DNA from: Geobacter argillaceus
GTDB taxonomy: Bacteria; Desulfobacterota; Desulfuromonadia; Geobacterales; DSM-12255
DNA: 48,915 nucleotides
Assembly: GCF_007830735.1 (NCBI RefSeq)
Contig: NZ_VLLN01000030.1
Span: forward strand, 1 to 48,915
Direction: 5' to 3'
Positions 36,646-44,460 of the stretch are shown here, piece by piece; position 1 is the stretch's first letter, and every line of letters begins with the position of its first letter. Under the pieces are notes generated by a model. It made no database searches. It had not been told where the DNA came from and saw only the letters and a list, made by a program, of their open reading frames with translations. A program made the position numbers and the translations under genes.

Positions 36646-37452
36646 TTACACGTTGTACTCGGCCAGGATCGCCTCCAGCACCGCCCCACCCAGGGACCTG
36701 GCCTTTTCCGAGATGGTGTCGCAATAGCCAGCGATGCCCCGCGGGTCGACATCCCCGATCTTCAGCCCTTTTTTGACCTCGGAGCCGGGCCTGATCAGGC
36801 CGCGCAGGATGCCGCCGATCTGCGCGGTCGCCTCGGCGCTGCCGACCGTGCCGATGACCTCTCCCTTGCGAACCGGGTCGCCGATCTCCTTCTCCGTGGT
36901 GAAGAGGCCAGCGGCAGGGGCGCGAAGGACCCGCTCCGCCGTGTAGCCGGCAATGTCACCGGGAATGCCGGTGTCCGCCTCGGCCGTGCCGGTTCTGATC
37001 AGGCGGCCGAGATCGTGCCCGCGGTTGGTCTCGATCACCACGTGACAGTCCCTGCCGGCCGAGAAACCGGGGCCGAGCGCAATCACCAGCGGGGCATCGT
37101 CCTTGGAGATGCCGAGGTTGCGTTTGGCCAGGGTGGCATCGATAAGCAGGTCCGGCCGGTAGTGGGCGATGCTTTCCCCCTTCGGGTCTACCGTAACGGC
37201 GATTTGTCCCGTTGCCCAGGCTTGCTGTAGTTCTCGCTCGTTACTTACCTTGACCGCTTCGATCCCCTCCACGGACACAGTCTGTTCGTGAACCGCCTCG
37301 CAGAAGGAGACACGCCTTCGGACCGCCAAGGGGGAAGGGGTTTCGAGCATGAGGATGCGCCGGAAGTTGGCGCGAAAGAGTCGACAGGCCACGCCGGTGG
37401 CCATTTCTCCTGCTCCCCTGATGATGATGACGCGATCCTTCAGAGCTCTCAT
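36646..37452 (-). CDS. yqeB: YqeB-type molybdenum hydroxylase maturation protein, 268 aa
   Basis: It begins with the typical RVIIIRGAGEMATGVACRLF segment of the YqeB family (also called EF2563 family), linked by genome surveys to selenium-dependent molybdenum hydroxylases. LIDATLAKRN and ALGPGFSAG are also conserved. It follows xdhC by 6 bp and ends the second hydroxylase operon. Exact biochemical role is not established. Confidence 0.85.
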   Translation of the reverse strand: MRALKDRVIIIRGAGEMATGVACRLFRANFRRILMLETPSPLAVRRRVSFCEAVHEQTVSVEGIEAVKVSNERELQQAWATGQIAVTVDPKGESIAHYRPDLLIDATLAKRNLGISKDDAPLVIALGPGFSAGRDCHVVIETNRGHDLGRLIRTGTAEADTGIPGDIAGYTAERVLRAPAAGLFTTEKEIGDPVRKGEVIGTVGSAEATAQIGGILRGLIRPGSEVKKGLKIGDVDPRGIAGYCDTISEKARSLGGAVLEAILAEYNV

Positions 37453-37458
37453 CGTTAG

Positions 37459-38220
37459 TTACTCACGCCCGTTATAGGTGGCAAGGAGCTGGCTGGCGAT
37501 GCTGATGGCGATCTCCCGCGGGGACTTGCCGCCATTGTCGTGGCCGACGGGGCAGTGAACTTTGGAGAGATCCAGCCCTTTGCCGTCCAGGTTGTTCCGG
37601 ACCCCGGCCCATTTGGACTTGCTGCCGATCATGCCGACAAATCGTGCCGGGTGGGGGAGGACTTCCTCCAGGACCTGCTGGTCGACTGAGCCGTTGTAGG
37701 TGAGGATGGTGACAAAGGTCCGCTTGTCGCACCAGGCGGCGTTCTGGATAAAATCGCTCCAGTGGCTGTGGTGGCGGATGACGCTCTCCGGAATGGCCGC
37801 ACCGTTGATCCATTCATCGCGCTCGTCGATCAGATGGATGCGGAAGGGGGTCCCGTCCAGCACCTGGCAGAGTGACTGGCCGATATGTCCGGCGCCGAAG
37901 AGATAGAGGCAGGGGGTGTCGTTGATCAGCTCCATATAGAACTCCATGGTCCCGCCGCAGGCGGGGAACTCCCCTCGCTGCTGCAACGGAACTTTTGAAC
38001 TGGCGCCTTGCATCTCGTCGAAGCATTTGCGGGCATCCTCCAGGGCGTAGTACTCCGGCACCCCGCCGCCGACCGTGCCGAAAAAGGTGCCGTCCGGCAG
38101 GACGATCATCTTGGCCCCGTGCTTGCGCGGGGTCGAACCGGTACTTTTGATGACCGTCACCAGCACGGCCAGCTGATTCTGTCGCCGTAGTTCATCGAGT
38201 TTGCTGATCCAGTCCCACAT
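37459..38220 (-). CDS. xdhC: XdhC-type molybdenum cofactor maturation protein, 253 aa
   Basis: An N-terminal XdhC/CoxI part (STGSTPRKHGAKMIV, GTVGGG) and a C-terminal Rossmann part (LYLFGAGHIGQSL, RFVGMIGSKSKW, HCPVGHDNGGKSPREIAISI) are present. XdhC proteins bind and sulfurate the molybdenum cofactor before insertion. ATG 38220 is preferred to a TTG nine bases earlier because of spacing from AGGAGC. It lies behind the large hydroxylase subunit, separated by a hairpin. Confidence 0.88.
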   Translation of the reverse strand: MWDWISKLDELRRQNQLAVLVTVIKSTGSTPRKHGAKMIVLPDGTFFGTVGGGVPEYYALEDARKCFDEMQGASSKVPLQQRGEFPACGGTMEFYMELINDTPCLYLFGAGHIGQSLCQVLDGTPFRIHLIDERDEWINGAAIPESVIRHHSHWSDFIQNAAWCDKRTFVTILTYNGSVDQQVLEEVLPHPARFVGMIGSKSKWAGVRNNLDGKGLDLSKVHCPVGHDNGGKSPREIAISIASQLLATYNGRE

Positions 38221-38244
38221 AGTTTCCAAGCTCCTTGTATATCA

Positions 38245-38276
38245 GAAAAGCCCCGACCCCCTCAAGGGCCGGGGCT
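38245..38276 (-). terminator. Hairpin between the Mo subunit and xdhC (attenuator-like)
   Basis: AGCCCCG and CGGGGCT form a GC stem, with TTTT following in the leftward direction. As the maturation genes lie beyond it, it may lower their expression relative to the structural genes. Confidence 0.6.
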
Positions 38277-38285
38277 CTGTCACTG

Positions 38286-40592
38286 CTAAGCCTTTTCTGC
38301 AGCCTCCCGCTCACGCTTTTCCTTGAGCGCCCGCCAGACCTTTTCGTAGGTGAGAGGCAGGCTGTTCACCCGTACCCCCATGGCGTCGAAGATGGCGTTA
38401 CTGAACATCCCCAGGGTCGGGTTGGTTGATCCCTCGCCAACCTCCTTGGCTCCCCAGGGGCCGGTGGGCTCGTAGCTATCGATCACCTCGGACTCAATGG
38501 GAGGCATATCCATAGCGGTCAGCATCTTGTAGTTGGCCAGTTCGGCGTTGATGATTTTTCCCTTGTCGTCGAAGAGCACCTCTTCCCAGACGGATTCACC
38601 CATCCCCATGAACAGGGCGCCGTGCACCTGACCGTGCAGCAGACGCGGGTTGATCACCTTGCCGCAGTCGTGTACGTCCCAGATGCCGAGCACCGAAATT
38701 TCACCGGTTTCCGCATCGATCTGCACTTCCCCGATCTGGGCGCCGAAGCTGTAAGCCGGAGAGGTGCCGACCGCAGCCCCTTTGAAGGTGCCACCCAGCT
38801 TGGGGGGGGTGTAGACGCCCTTGCCCATAAGGGGGCCTCTGAGGACGAAGTGTTTGCGCGCCGCCTCCTGGAAGGTGATGGATTTGTCGTCGCGGGACTT
38901 GGAGAATATGATGCCGTCCTCGCAGTCCAAGTCCTCGGGGGGGAGGGAGAGCATGAAGGAGGCCATTTCGAGGATCTGCTTCTTTACCTCCTCACCGGCG
39001 AGCTTGACGGCAGTGCCGGACATGTAGGTCTGGCGGCTGGCGTAGGCGCCGAAATCGAGCGGAGTGGTCTCCGTGTCGGCGGCGACGATCTTCATCTGCT
39101 CGTAGCGGTACCCCATCGCCTCGGCAGCCATCTGGCAGAGCACCGTATCGGAACCCTGACCGATATCGACCGACCCGGTGTAGAGGGTGGCCGCGGTGCC
39201 GTCTTCGTTGACCCTGATAAAGGCCGACGCATGCGGAAGGTCGGTACGATAGATCGGATAACCTGCGCCGGTTACGAAGCTTCCGGTGGAAACCCCGATA
39301 CCGCGCCCCGGTATCTTGTTTTTCTTCTTCTCATCCCACCCCGATATCTCCCGCGCACGCTCCAGACACTCCTTCATATGGCAGGAATTGATCTTGAAAT
39401 CGTTGGGGGTGACGGTATCGGGTCGCCGGGCGTTGCGGATACGGATATCCATGGGATCGATCCCCAGGTCCTTGGCGACGTTGTCCAGGTGGCTCTCGAA
39501 GGCGTACTTGGGCTGGGGAGCGCCGTGCCCGCGCTGGGCGCCGCAGGCGGGGAGGTTAGTGTAGACACGGTACATGTCGAACTTGAAGTTGTCAAACTCG
39601 TAGGTCATGGGGAGGAGCGCACCGGCGTAGTAGGCGCTGGCAATCCCCAGGCTGGTATAGGCGCCGCCGTCCATCTTGAAGTTGGCATAGGCCCCGAGGA
39701 TCTTGCCGTCCTTGTCGACGCCGGTGGTGATCTCCATCTGCTGTGCGTGACGCCCGCGGTTATGGGCGAACATCTCGGCGCGGTCGTAGAACATCCGCAC
39801 CGGACGGCTGGTGATCTTGGCCAGGACCGCCCCGGCGAATTCCAGGCCGGTCGGCTCCAGCTTGCCGCCGAAACCGCCCCCGACGAAGGTCTTGAGCACG
39901 CGGACGTCGCCTATGTCCATGCCGAACTCCCGGGCGATATAATGCTGGAAGTAGTGGGGGGACTGGGTGCTCGAGTAGACGGTGAGCTTCCCAGCGTCCC
40001 ACATGGAGATGGCGGAGTGCGGCTCTATCGGGCACTGGTAGGTGCGCTGGCCGATGAAGGTGTCGGTACGGACATGATGCGCTTCGGCAAAGGCCTTGGC
40101 CACGTCGCCGAATTCCTGGTGGATCTCGGTGTTGATGTTGCGCGCATACTCCTCGTGAACCAGGGGCTGCCCCTCGTCCATGGCGGTAAGGAAATCCAGG
40201 ACCGCCGGGAGCACTTCATACTCCACCTTGATGAGCTTCAGCGCTTTGTAGCAGGTCTCCTCGTCGAGGCAGGCGACCGCGGCCACCTTGTCGCCGACGA
40301 AGCGGGTCTTTTCGCTGCAGAAGATGTTCTCGTCCCACCGCGCCGGGCTCAGGCCGTATTTCAGGGTCGGCACGTCCTTGTGGGTGATGACCGCCTTCAC
40401 CCCGGGGAGCTTCTCCGCCTCCGAGGTGTCGATGGAGAGGATGCGGGCATGGGCGTGGGGGCTGGTCAGGATCTTTCCGTGGAGCATGTTCGGAAATTTC
40501 AGGTCCCCCGTATATTTGGCGGCACCGCTCACCTTCTCGGGTCCGTCGATCTTCGGTTTGCTATGGCCTATGACGTTATAGTTCTTGCTCAT
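38286..40592 (-). CDS. Molybdopterin subunit of a second xanthine-oxidase-family enzyme, 768 aa
   Basis: Family hallmarks are present: TFVGGGFGGKLE, GSVDIGQGSDTV, HDCGKVINPRLLHGQ, and the catalytic glutamate region GPWGAKEVGEGS. The start has GCAGGAGG upstream. It is related to HcrA, and the N-terminus (VSGAAKYTGDLKFPNMLHGKI) is similar, so a CoA-ester-linked aromatic substrate is possible. Its FAD partner lacks the [4Fe-4S] insertion, which favours a hydroxylase direction over a reductase. Substrate unknown. Confidence 0.88.
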   Translation of the reverse strand: MSKNYNVIGHSKPKIDGPEKVSGAAKYTGDLKFPNMLHGKILTSPHAHARILSIDTSEAEKLPGVKAVITHKDVPTLKYGLSPARWDENIFCSEKTRFVGDKVAAVACLDEETCYKALKLIKVEYEVLPAVLDFLTAMDEGQPLVHEEYARNINTEIHQEFGDVAKAFAEAHHVRTDTFIGQRTYQCPIEPHSAISMWDAGKLTVYSSTQSPHYFQHYIAREFGMDIGDVRVLKTFVGGGFGGKLEPTGLEFAGAVLAKITSRPVRMFYDRAEMFAHNRGRHAQQMEITTGVDKDGKILGAYANFKMDGGAYTSLGIASAYYAGALLPMTYEFDNFKFDMYRVYTNLPACGAQRGHGAPQPKYAFESHLDNVAKDLGIDPMDIRIRNARRPDTVTPNDFKINSCHMKECLERAREISGWDEKKKNKIPGRGIGVSTGSFVTGAGYPIYRTDLPHASAFIRVNEDGTAATLYTGSVDIGQGSDTVLCQMAAEAMGYRYEQMKIVAADTETTPLDFGAYASRQTYMSGTAVKLAGEEVKKQILEMASFMLSLPPEDLDCEDGIIFSKSRDDKSITFQEAARKHFVLRGPLMGKGVYTPPKLGGTFKGAAVGTSPAYSFGAQIGEVQIDAETGEISVLGIWDVHDCGKVINPRLLHGQVHGALFMGMGESVWEEVLFDDKGKIINAELANYKMLTAMDMPPIESEVIDSYEPTGPWGAKEVGEGSTNPTLGMFSNAIFDAMGVRVNSLPLTYEKVWRALKEKREREAAEKA

Positions 40593-41131
40593 TTCGCACC
40601 TCCTGCAGTGGCGTGCGCCCCGTCGTCCGGGGCAAGTACGCCGCGGGATGCCGCAAGGACCGCCTCCACGATATGGACGTAGCCGGTGCAGCGGCAGAGA
40701 TTCCCTGCTATTGCCTCGCGCACCTCAGGCTCGGTGGGGTGGGGGTTGCGGGTCAAAAGCGCCTTGGCCGAGAGCACCATTCCCGGGGTGCAGTATCCGC
40801 ACTGGACAGCGGCGTGGTTGATCATCGACTGCTGTATCGCGTCGAGTTCACCGTTGGCGGCGACACCCTCAATGGTGACGATCTCGTGCCCTTCGGCCTC
40901 GACCGCCAGCTTCATGCAGGAGTTGATCGGCCTGCCGTCAAAAAGGACCGTGCAGGAACCGCAATCCCCCAGCTCGCAACCCCTTTTCGTACCGGTGAGG
41001 TCGAGCTGGTCGCGCAGCGCGTTGGTCAGGGTGGTATTCCCCTTGACCAAGATGGTGTGCTCATCGCCGTTTACCTGTAGGGTGATAAGATAGCGCTTCA
41101 CCCCGTCTTTATCAGTTATAACGTTAGACAT
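40589..41131 (-). CDS. [2Fe-2S] subunit of the second molybdenum hydroxylase, 180 aa
   Basis: Cysteines C52, C57, C60 and C72, then C111, C114, C146 and C148, form the two cluster motifs. It overlaps the large subunit gene by four bases. The start has AAGGAGG upstream. Confidence 0.92.
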   Translation of the reverse strand: MSNVITDKDGVKRYLITLQVNGDEHTILVKGNTTLTNALRDQLDLTGTKRGCELGDCGSCTVLFDGRPINSCMKLAVEAEGHEIVTIEGVAANGELDAIQQSMINHAAVQCGYCTPGMVLSAKALLTRNPHPTEPEVREAIAGNLCRCTGYVHIVEAVLAASRGVLAPDDGAHATAGGAK

Positions 41132-41142
41132 CTCCTACCTCC

Positions 41143-42012
41143 TTACACGTGACCTTCGTCGATGGCTTTGCGGAGAGCGCGTTTCGTGAACACCCGAACC
41201 AGCTCGCGCCGATATTCTGCCGAACCCCTGAGATCCGATATCGGTCGGCTGTCGGCGGCCGCGGCGGCGGCCGCTTCCTCGATCGCCTCATCGGAAACCT
41301 TTTTCCCCTTAAGCGACGCTTCGGCGCTTTTGGCGCGTAGCGGCACCGGAGCGACGGCGCCTAGGACAATGCGGGCATCAGAAATGGTCCCGTCCTTAAC
41401 GGTCACTGCCGTGGCAACGCTGACCACGGCAAGGGCGCCGGATTTGCGCAGACCGAACTTATTGTAAGTGCTTCCGGTGGTCGGCTGGTCGGGGATGGAT
41501 ATCTCGGTCAGGATCTCGTCCTGTGCGATGACCGTTTTTCCCGGACCGACGATGAACTCCTCAAGGGGAAGAACCCTTTCACCGCTTCTTCCCACCAGTT
41601 TCACCGAGGCGCCGAGGGCGATCAGGATGGGGGGGAGGTCTGCCAGCGGCGAGCCGTTGACAATGTTGCCGCCAATGGTCCCGATGTTGGTGACCTGCGT
41701 GTTGGCCATGGTGTGCGCTGCCATGGGGAGCGAAAGAAAGTGCTTCTGAAGAAGTTGCGACCGGTAGATCCCGTCGTGGGTTACCAGGGCGCCTATCACC
41801 ACTCCCCGTCCCTGCTCGTAGCGGATCTCCCGCAGTTCTTTCAGGTTTTTCAGCGACACGAGATGGTCGGGAACAAGGTTTCCGATCTTCATCTTGTGAA
41901 GCACGTCCGACCCCCCTGCCAGGACCGTAACCTTTCCCCCCAGCTCGCCCAGAAGCGCACAGGCCTCTGCCAAAGTTCCCGGGGTGTGATACTCATAATC
42001 GGGCATGTACAT
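41143..42012 (-). CDS. FAD-binding subunit of the second molybdenum hydroxylase, 289 aa
   Basis: The FAD motifs VLAGGSDVLHKMK and NIGTIGGNIVNGSPLADLPP are seen. Unlike HcrB it has no cysteine insertion after GGNI, so no extra [4Fe-4S] cluster. ATG 42012 follows AAGGAG at good spacing. First gene of the operon; a candidate MarR operator lies 55 bp upstream. Confidence 0.9.
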   Translation of the reverse strand: MYMPDYEYHTPGTLAEACALLGELGGKVTVLAGGSDVLHKMKIGNLVPDHLVSLKNLKELREIRYEQGRGVVIGALVTHDGIYRSQLLQKHFLSLPMAAHTMANTQVTNIGTIGGNIVNGSPLADLPPILIALGASVKLVGRSGERVLPLEEFIVGPGKTVIAQDEILTEISIPDQPTTGSTYNKFGLRKSGALAVVSVATAVTVKDGTISDARIVLGAVAPVPLRAKSAEASLKGKKVSDEAIEEAAAAAAADSRPISDLRGSAEYRRELVRVFTKRALRKAIDEGHV

Positions 42013-42066
42013 GGTTTATCTCCTTCTGTTGTTGATAACCAATGACGTTTTACTGCTTGACAATAT

Positions 42067-42077
42067 CTTGCATACAA
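42067..42077. promoter_or_regulatory. Candidate MarR operator, copy 1
   Basis: CTTGCATACAA lies 55 bp upstream of the FAD-subunit start. An almost identical element (CTTGCACACAA) sits at the start of marR, so both units may be controlled by the same repressor. Confidence 0.45.
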
Positions 42078-42107
42078 TTTAAATGCCAAAAAAAATAGGA
42101 GAGCCGT

Positions 42108-42521
42108 TCAATCCTTGATATCCCGCAAAAAACGCTTGAACAGCAGTTTTTCTTCCACGTGCAGATTGGTCAGCAGTTCGTTGTTGGTCCGTTCGATGAC
42201 CGCCGCCAGGTCGGTGATGGCTGCCTGAGCCTTTTCCGTCAGATACACCCGGGCAACCCGCCCATCCAACGGGTCGGGCTCGCGCCGGACCCAGCCGGCG
42301 GTAACCATCCGATCCAGAATCCCTGCCAGGGTGGCCGTATCCAGGGCAATCCGCCGCCCGATCTCACCAACCGACAGCCCGTCCTCTTCCCAGAGGGATT
42401 CCATGAACAGGCACTGCATCGGGGTCAACCCGAACGGCTGAAGGTGTCCTTTCAGGACGCCCTGGGACCGCTGGTGGGCCTTGGCAACCAAAAATACTAT
42501 ATTTTCACGGAATGATATCAT
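42108..42521 (-). CDS. MarR-family transcriptional regulator, 137 aa
   Basis: A winged-helix protein with LSVGEIGRRIALDTATLAGILDRM recognition region and the wing DPLDGRVARVYLT. The start is uncertain: ATG 42521 is preferred; an in-frame GTG at 42542 would add seven residues. It is directly upstream of the second molybdenum hydroxylase operon on the same strand. MarR proteins commonly repress aromatic catabolic genes and are released by the substrate or its CoA ester. Confidence 0.88.
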   Translation of the reverse strand: MISFRENIVFLVAKAHQRSQGVLKGHLQPFGLTPMQCLFMESLWEEDGLSVGEIGRRIALDTATLAGILDRMVTAGWVRREPDPLDGRVARVYLTEKAQAAITDLAAVIERTNNELLTNLHVEEKLLFKRFLRDIKD

Positions 42522-42533
42522 CTGTGTCGATCT

Positions 42534-42544
42534 CTTGCACACAA
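42534..42544. promoter_or_regulatory. Candidate MarR operator, copy 2
   Basis: CTTGCACACAA, with the palindrome CTTG-CACA-CAAG, sits at the 5' edge of marR. Its position suits autoregulation. Confidence 0.45.
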
Positions 42545-42581
42545 GGTAACGTTATTGTCCATAGAAGTCAATAACAAATTC

Positions 42582-42612
42582 AAAAATAAACCACCGGTAT
42601 GGCCGGTGGTTT
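42582..42612 (-). terminator. Rho-independent terminator after the AOR/MFS operon
   Basis: AAACCACCGG (42588-42597) pairs perfectly with CCGGTGGTTT (42603-42612), and a T-rich run follows in the leftward direction. It ends the AOR-MoaD-TatA-MFS unit before marR. Confidence 0.8.
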
Positions 42613-42643
42613 ATCCGATAGATTCATGCCTTGCACTCGACCG

Positions 42644-43897
42644 CTAACACGCAACGGGCAGCTTCCGGTTGCTCTTCAAAAACAGTGACAATAATACGCC
42701 GACTATCGAGGCAATGGAAATCATGCCGATTGCCAGATAAAAGTTCCCTGACTTGCTGATGGACATCCCCCCCAGATACAGCCCGGCAGCGCCGCCAAAC
42801 GTGCCGAACCCGAACCACCAGCCGATCATTCTCCCGACAATGCTGGGAGGATAATTCATGGCGATGAAGGCGCTGAGGGATGGGCCCATGAACGGAATCC
42901 CCCATCCCGAAATCAAGAGACAGAGTGCCAGGACGCCAATGCTTTGCGATACCATCGGCAACAGGATGACAATGACGCAGGCGGAGATCAGGAAGCCGAT
43001 GATGGCAGCTACTCTGGAATTCCCTTTGGCGACCTTGTCAAAGAAGATGCCGCCGAATATCGTGGCAAAGAGTCCGATGATTGTTACGGCAATGGACAAT
43101 TTTCCCGACATCGCCGCTCCGAGTCCGAGTCCCATCGGTGGATTGGCTGCCAGGTAGGGGGGAACCAGGTTGTAAAGACAGTACATCGCCCAGGCGTTGC
43201 AGAAGACAATGAGGGAGCCCAACCAGGTAATGGGGCAGGCGAGGGCACCCACGAAACTCATTTCATCCCGGGGCGGGGCGGATGGAGACTGGGCTTGTGC
43301 TATGCCGAGATTCGGCGGGCTCTTTCTGGTTATCACCATGACGAGCAGGATTGCCACCCAACCCGGGGTCCCCAGGATAAAGACGGTTTTTTCCCAACCG
43401 CCCGTCATGGCAAGGATGGCCGGCGATGCGAAAACGCCGAGTGCACAGCCAAGGGAGATTGAGCCGATCAGCAGGCCACTGGCCATCCCGTGTTCCTTGG
43501 GAGGGAACCAGAGGGCCAGAATCGGACCGATTGTTGCGAATACGAACCCGACCGACGCCCCTTGCACCAGGCGGGCCAGCATGACAGCGGTAAAGTTGCC
43601 GCCAATCAATGGGATGAGTGCCGTGGGCACGGTCGAACAGAGCAGGCCCAGAACCATGGCCACTGTTATGCCGAATTTGTCGCAGACGACTCCGCCCCAG
43701 ATCAGCACGCATGCGACTGACAGTACAAAGCCCATCATGAGATTGGTGGCGGCACCCAGCTCAATTTTCAGCTTGCCGGCGACCTCACCCAGTATGGGAG
43801 CATAGGCGATCATGTCCACGTATATCGAACAAATAGCCATGCACCCAGCCAACAATACCAGCCACCGGTAGCCGGTGTGCTTTTCGACCTGTTCCAT
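42644..43897 (-). CDS. MFS transporter, 417 aa (copy 2)
   Basis: A 12-helix MFS protein, close paralogue of 522-1769 along the entire length (start EKHTGYRW, identical GGVVCDKFGITVA). Differences are scattered, so both copies appear under selection. The GAGGTGAAAC ribosome site is also shared. It follows tatA by 18 bp in the AOR cluster. The substrate is unknown; an aldehyde precursor or carboxylate would suit the neighbours. Confidence 0.9.
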   Translation of the reverse strand: MEQVEKHTGYRWLVLLAGCMAICSIYVDMIAYAPILGEVAGKLKIELGAATNLMMGFVLSVACVLIWGGVVCDKFGITVAMVLGLLCSTVPTALIPLIGGNFTAVMLARLVQGASVGFVFATIGPILALWFPPKEHGMASGLLIGSISLGCALGVFASPAILAMTGGWEKTVFILGTPGWVAILLVMVITRKSPPNLGIAQAQSPSAPPRDEMSFVGALACPITWLGSLIVFCNAWAMYCLYNLVPPYLAANPPMGLGLGAAMSGKLSIAVTIIGLFATIFGGIFFDKVAKGNSRVAAIIGFLISACVIVILLPMVSQSIGVLALCLLISGWGIPFMGPSLSAFIAMNYPPSIVGRMIGWWFGFGTFGGAAGLYLGGMSISKSGNFYLAIGMISIASIVGVLLSLFLKSNRKLPVAC

Positions 43898-43915
43898 GTT
43901 TCACCTCGTTATGGT

Positions 43916-44095
43916 TTAGTGCTCCGTGCGCTCTTGCTTCTGATCGATCACGACCGGTTCTTCAGTCGCTGCTTTCCTGAACCCCCTGATGGCGCCTCCC
44001 AGTGATGCGCCGAGCTGGGGGAGCTTTGTCGGCCCAACGACAACCAGCATGATGACCAGGATAACGATCAGTTCCGGCATGCCTATTCCGAACAT
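43916..44095 (-). CDS. tatA: TatA-family twin-arginine translocase protein, 59 aa
   Basis: A short N-terminal helix ([24 protein letters not shown]) is followed by an amphipathic segment with [10 protein letters not shown] and an acidic tail, the standard TatA layout. The gene is short but has AGGTACCAG upstream. It lies between the MFS and moaD genes in the AOR cluster. No Tat substrate is visible in the window, so its presence here is unexplained. Confidence 0.85.
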   Translation of the reverse strand: MFGIGMPELIVILVIMLVVVGPTKLPQLGASLGGAIRGFRKAATEEPVVIDQKQERTEH

Positions 44096-44152
44096 CTGGT
44101 ACCTCCCTTTTCAGATCCATGTTACCTGCGGTGTGAAGCAGACTGCCGGTCA

Positions 44153-44377
44153 TCAACCTCCGCCGAGGAGCGGGAAGAGGGCGAGGAGATGCCCATCGTC
44201 CAATTCGTGCCCCATGGAGGCATGCCGCCCGTTGACAAGCGCCATGCCGACCTCGGTTTCGGCGATGCCGAGTTCGGCAACTACCTGCCCAAGGGTGATA
44301 CCGTCTGCAAATTCTTTCTGTTCTTCCTTGAAGCGGCCATTCCTGAAGGTGGCAAACAGCTGGATGGTAAGCTTCAT
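44153..44377 (-). CDS. MoaD/ThiS-like sulfur carrier, 74 aa
   Basis: A beta-grasp protein that ends in LLGGG, the C-terminal di-glycine needed for thiocarboxylate formation. Such small proteins commonly accompany AOR genes and supply dithiolene sulfur for the pterin cofactor. It lies 83 bp downstream of the AOR gene. Confidence 0.88.
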   Translation of the reverse strand: MKLTIQLFATFRNGRFKEEQKEFADGITLGQVVAELGIAETEVGMALVNGRHASMGHELDDGHLLALFPLLGGG

Positions 44378-44460
44378 AGCGTGTTCCTCTCATCAGTTCG
44401 ACTTCATCTCCCCCGGCCACTGATCTCAATGGACGGGGAGATGCGCACGAAAGGAGACGG

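Noticed and set aside
38622-40682. A very long open frame on the + strand opposite the second Mo subunit (686 codons)
   Set aside because: It lies antisense to a clear family member with intact motifs; it is a by-product of high GC and third-position bias, and its translation has no domain pattern.
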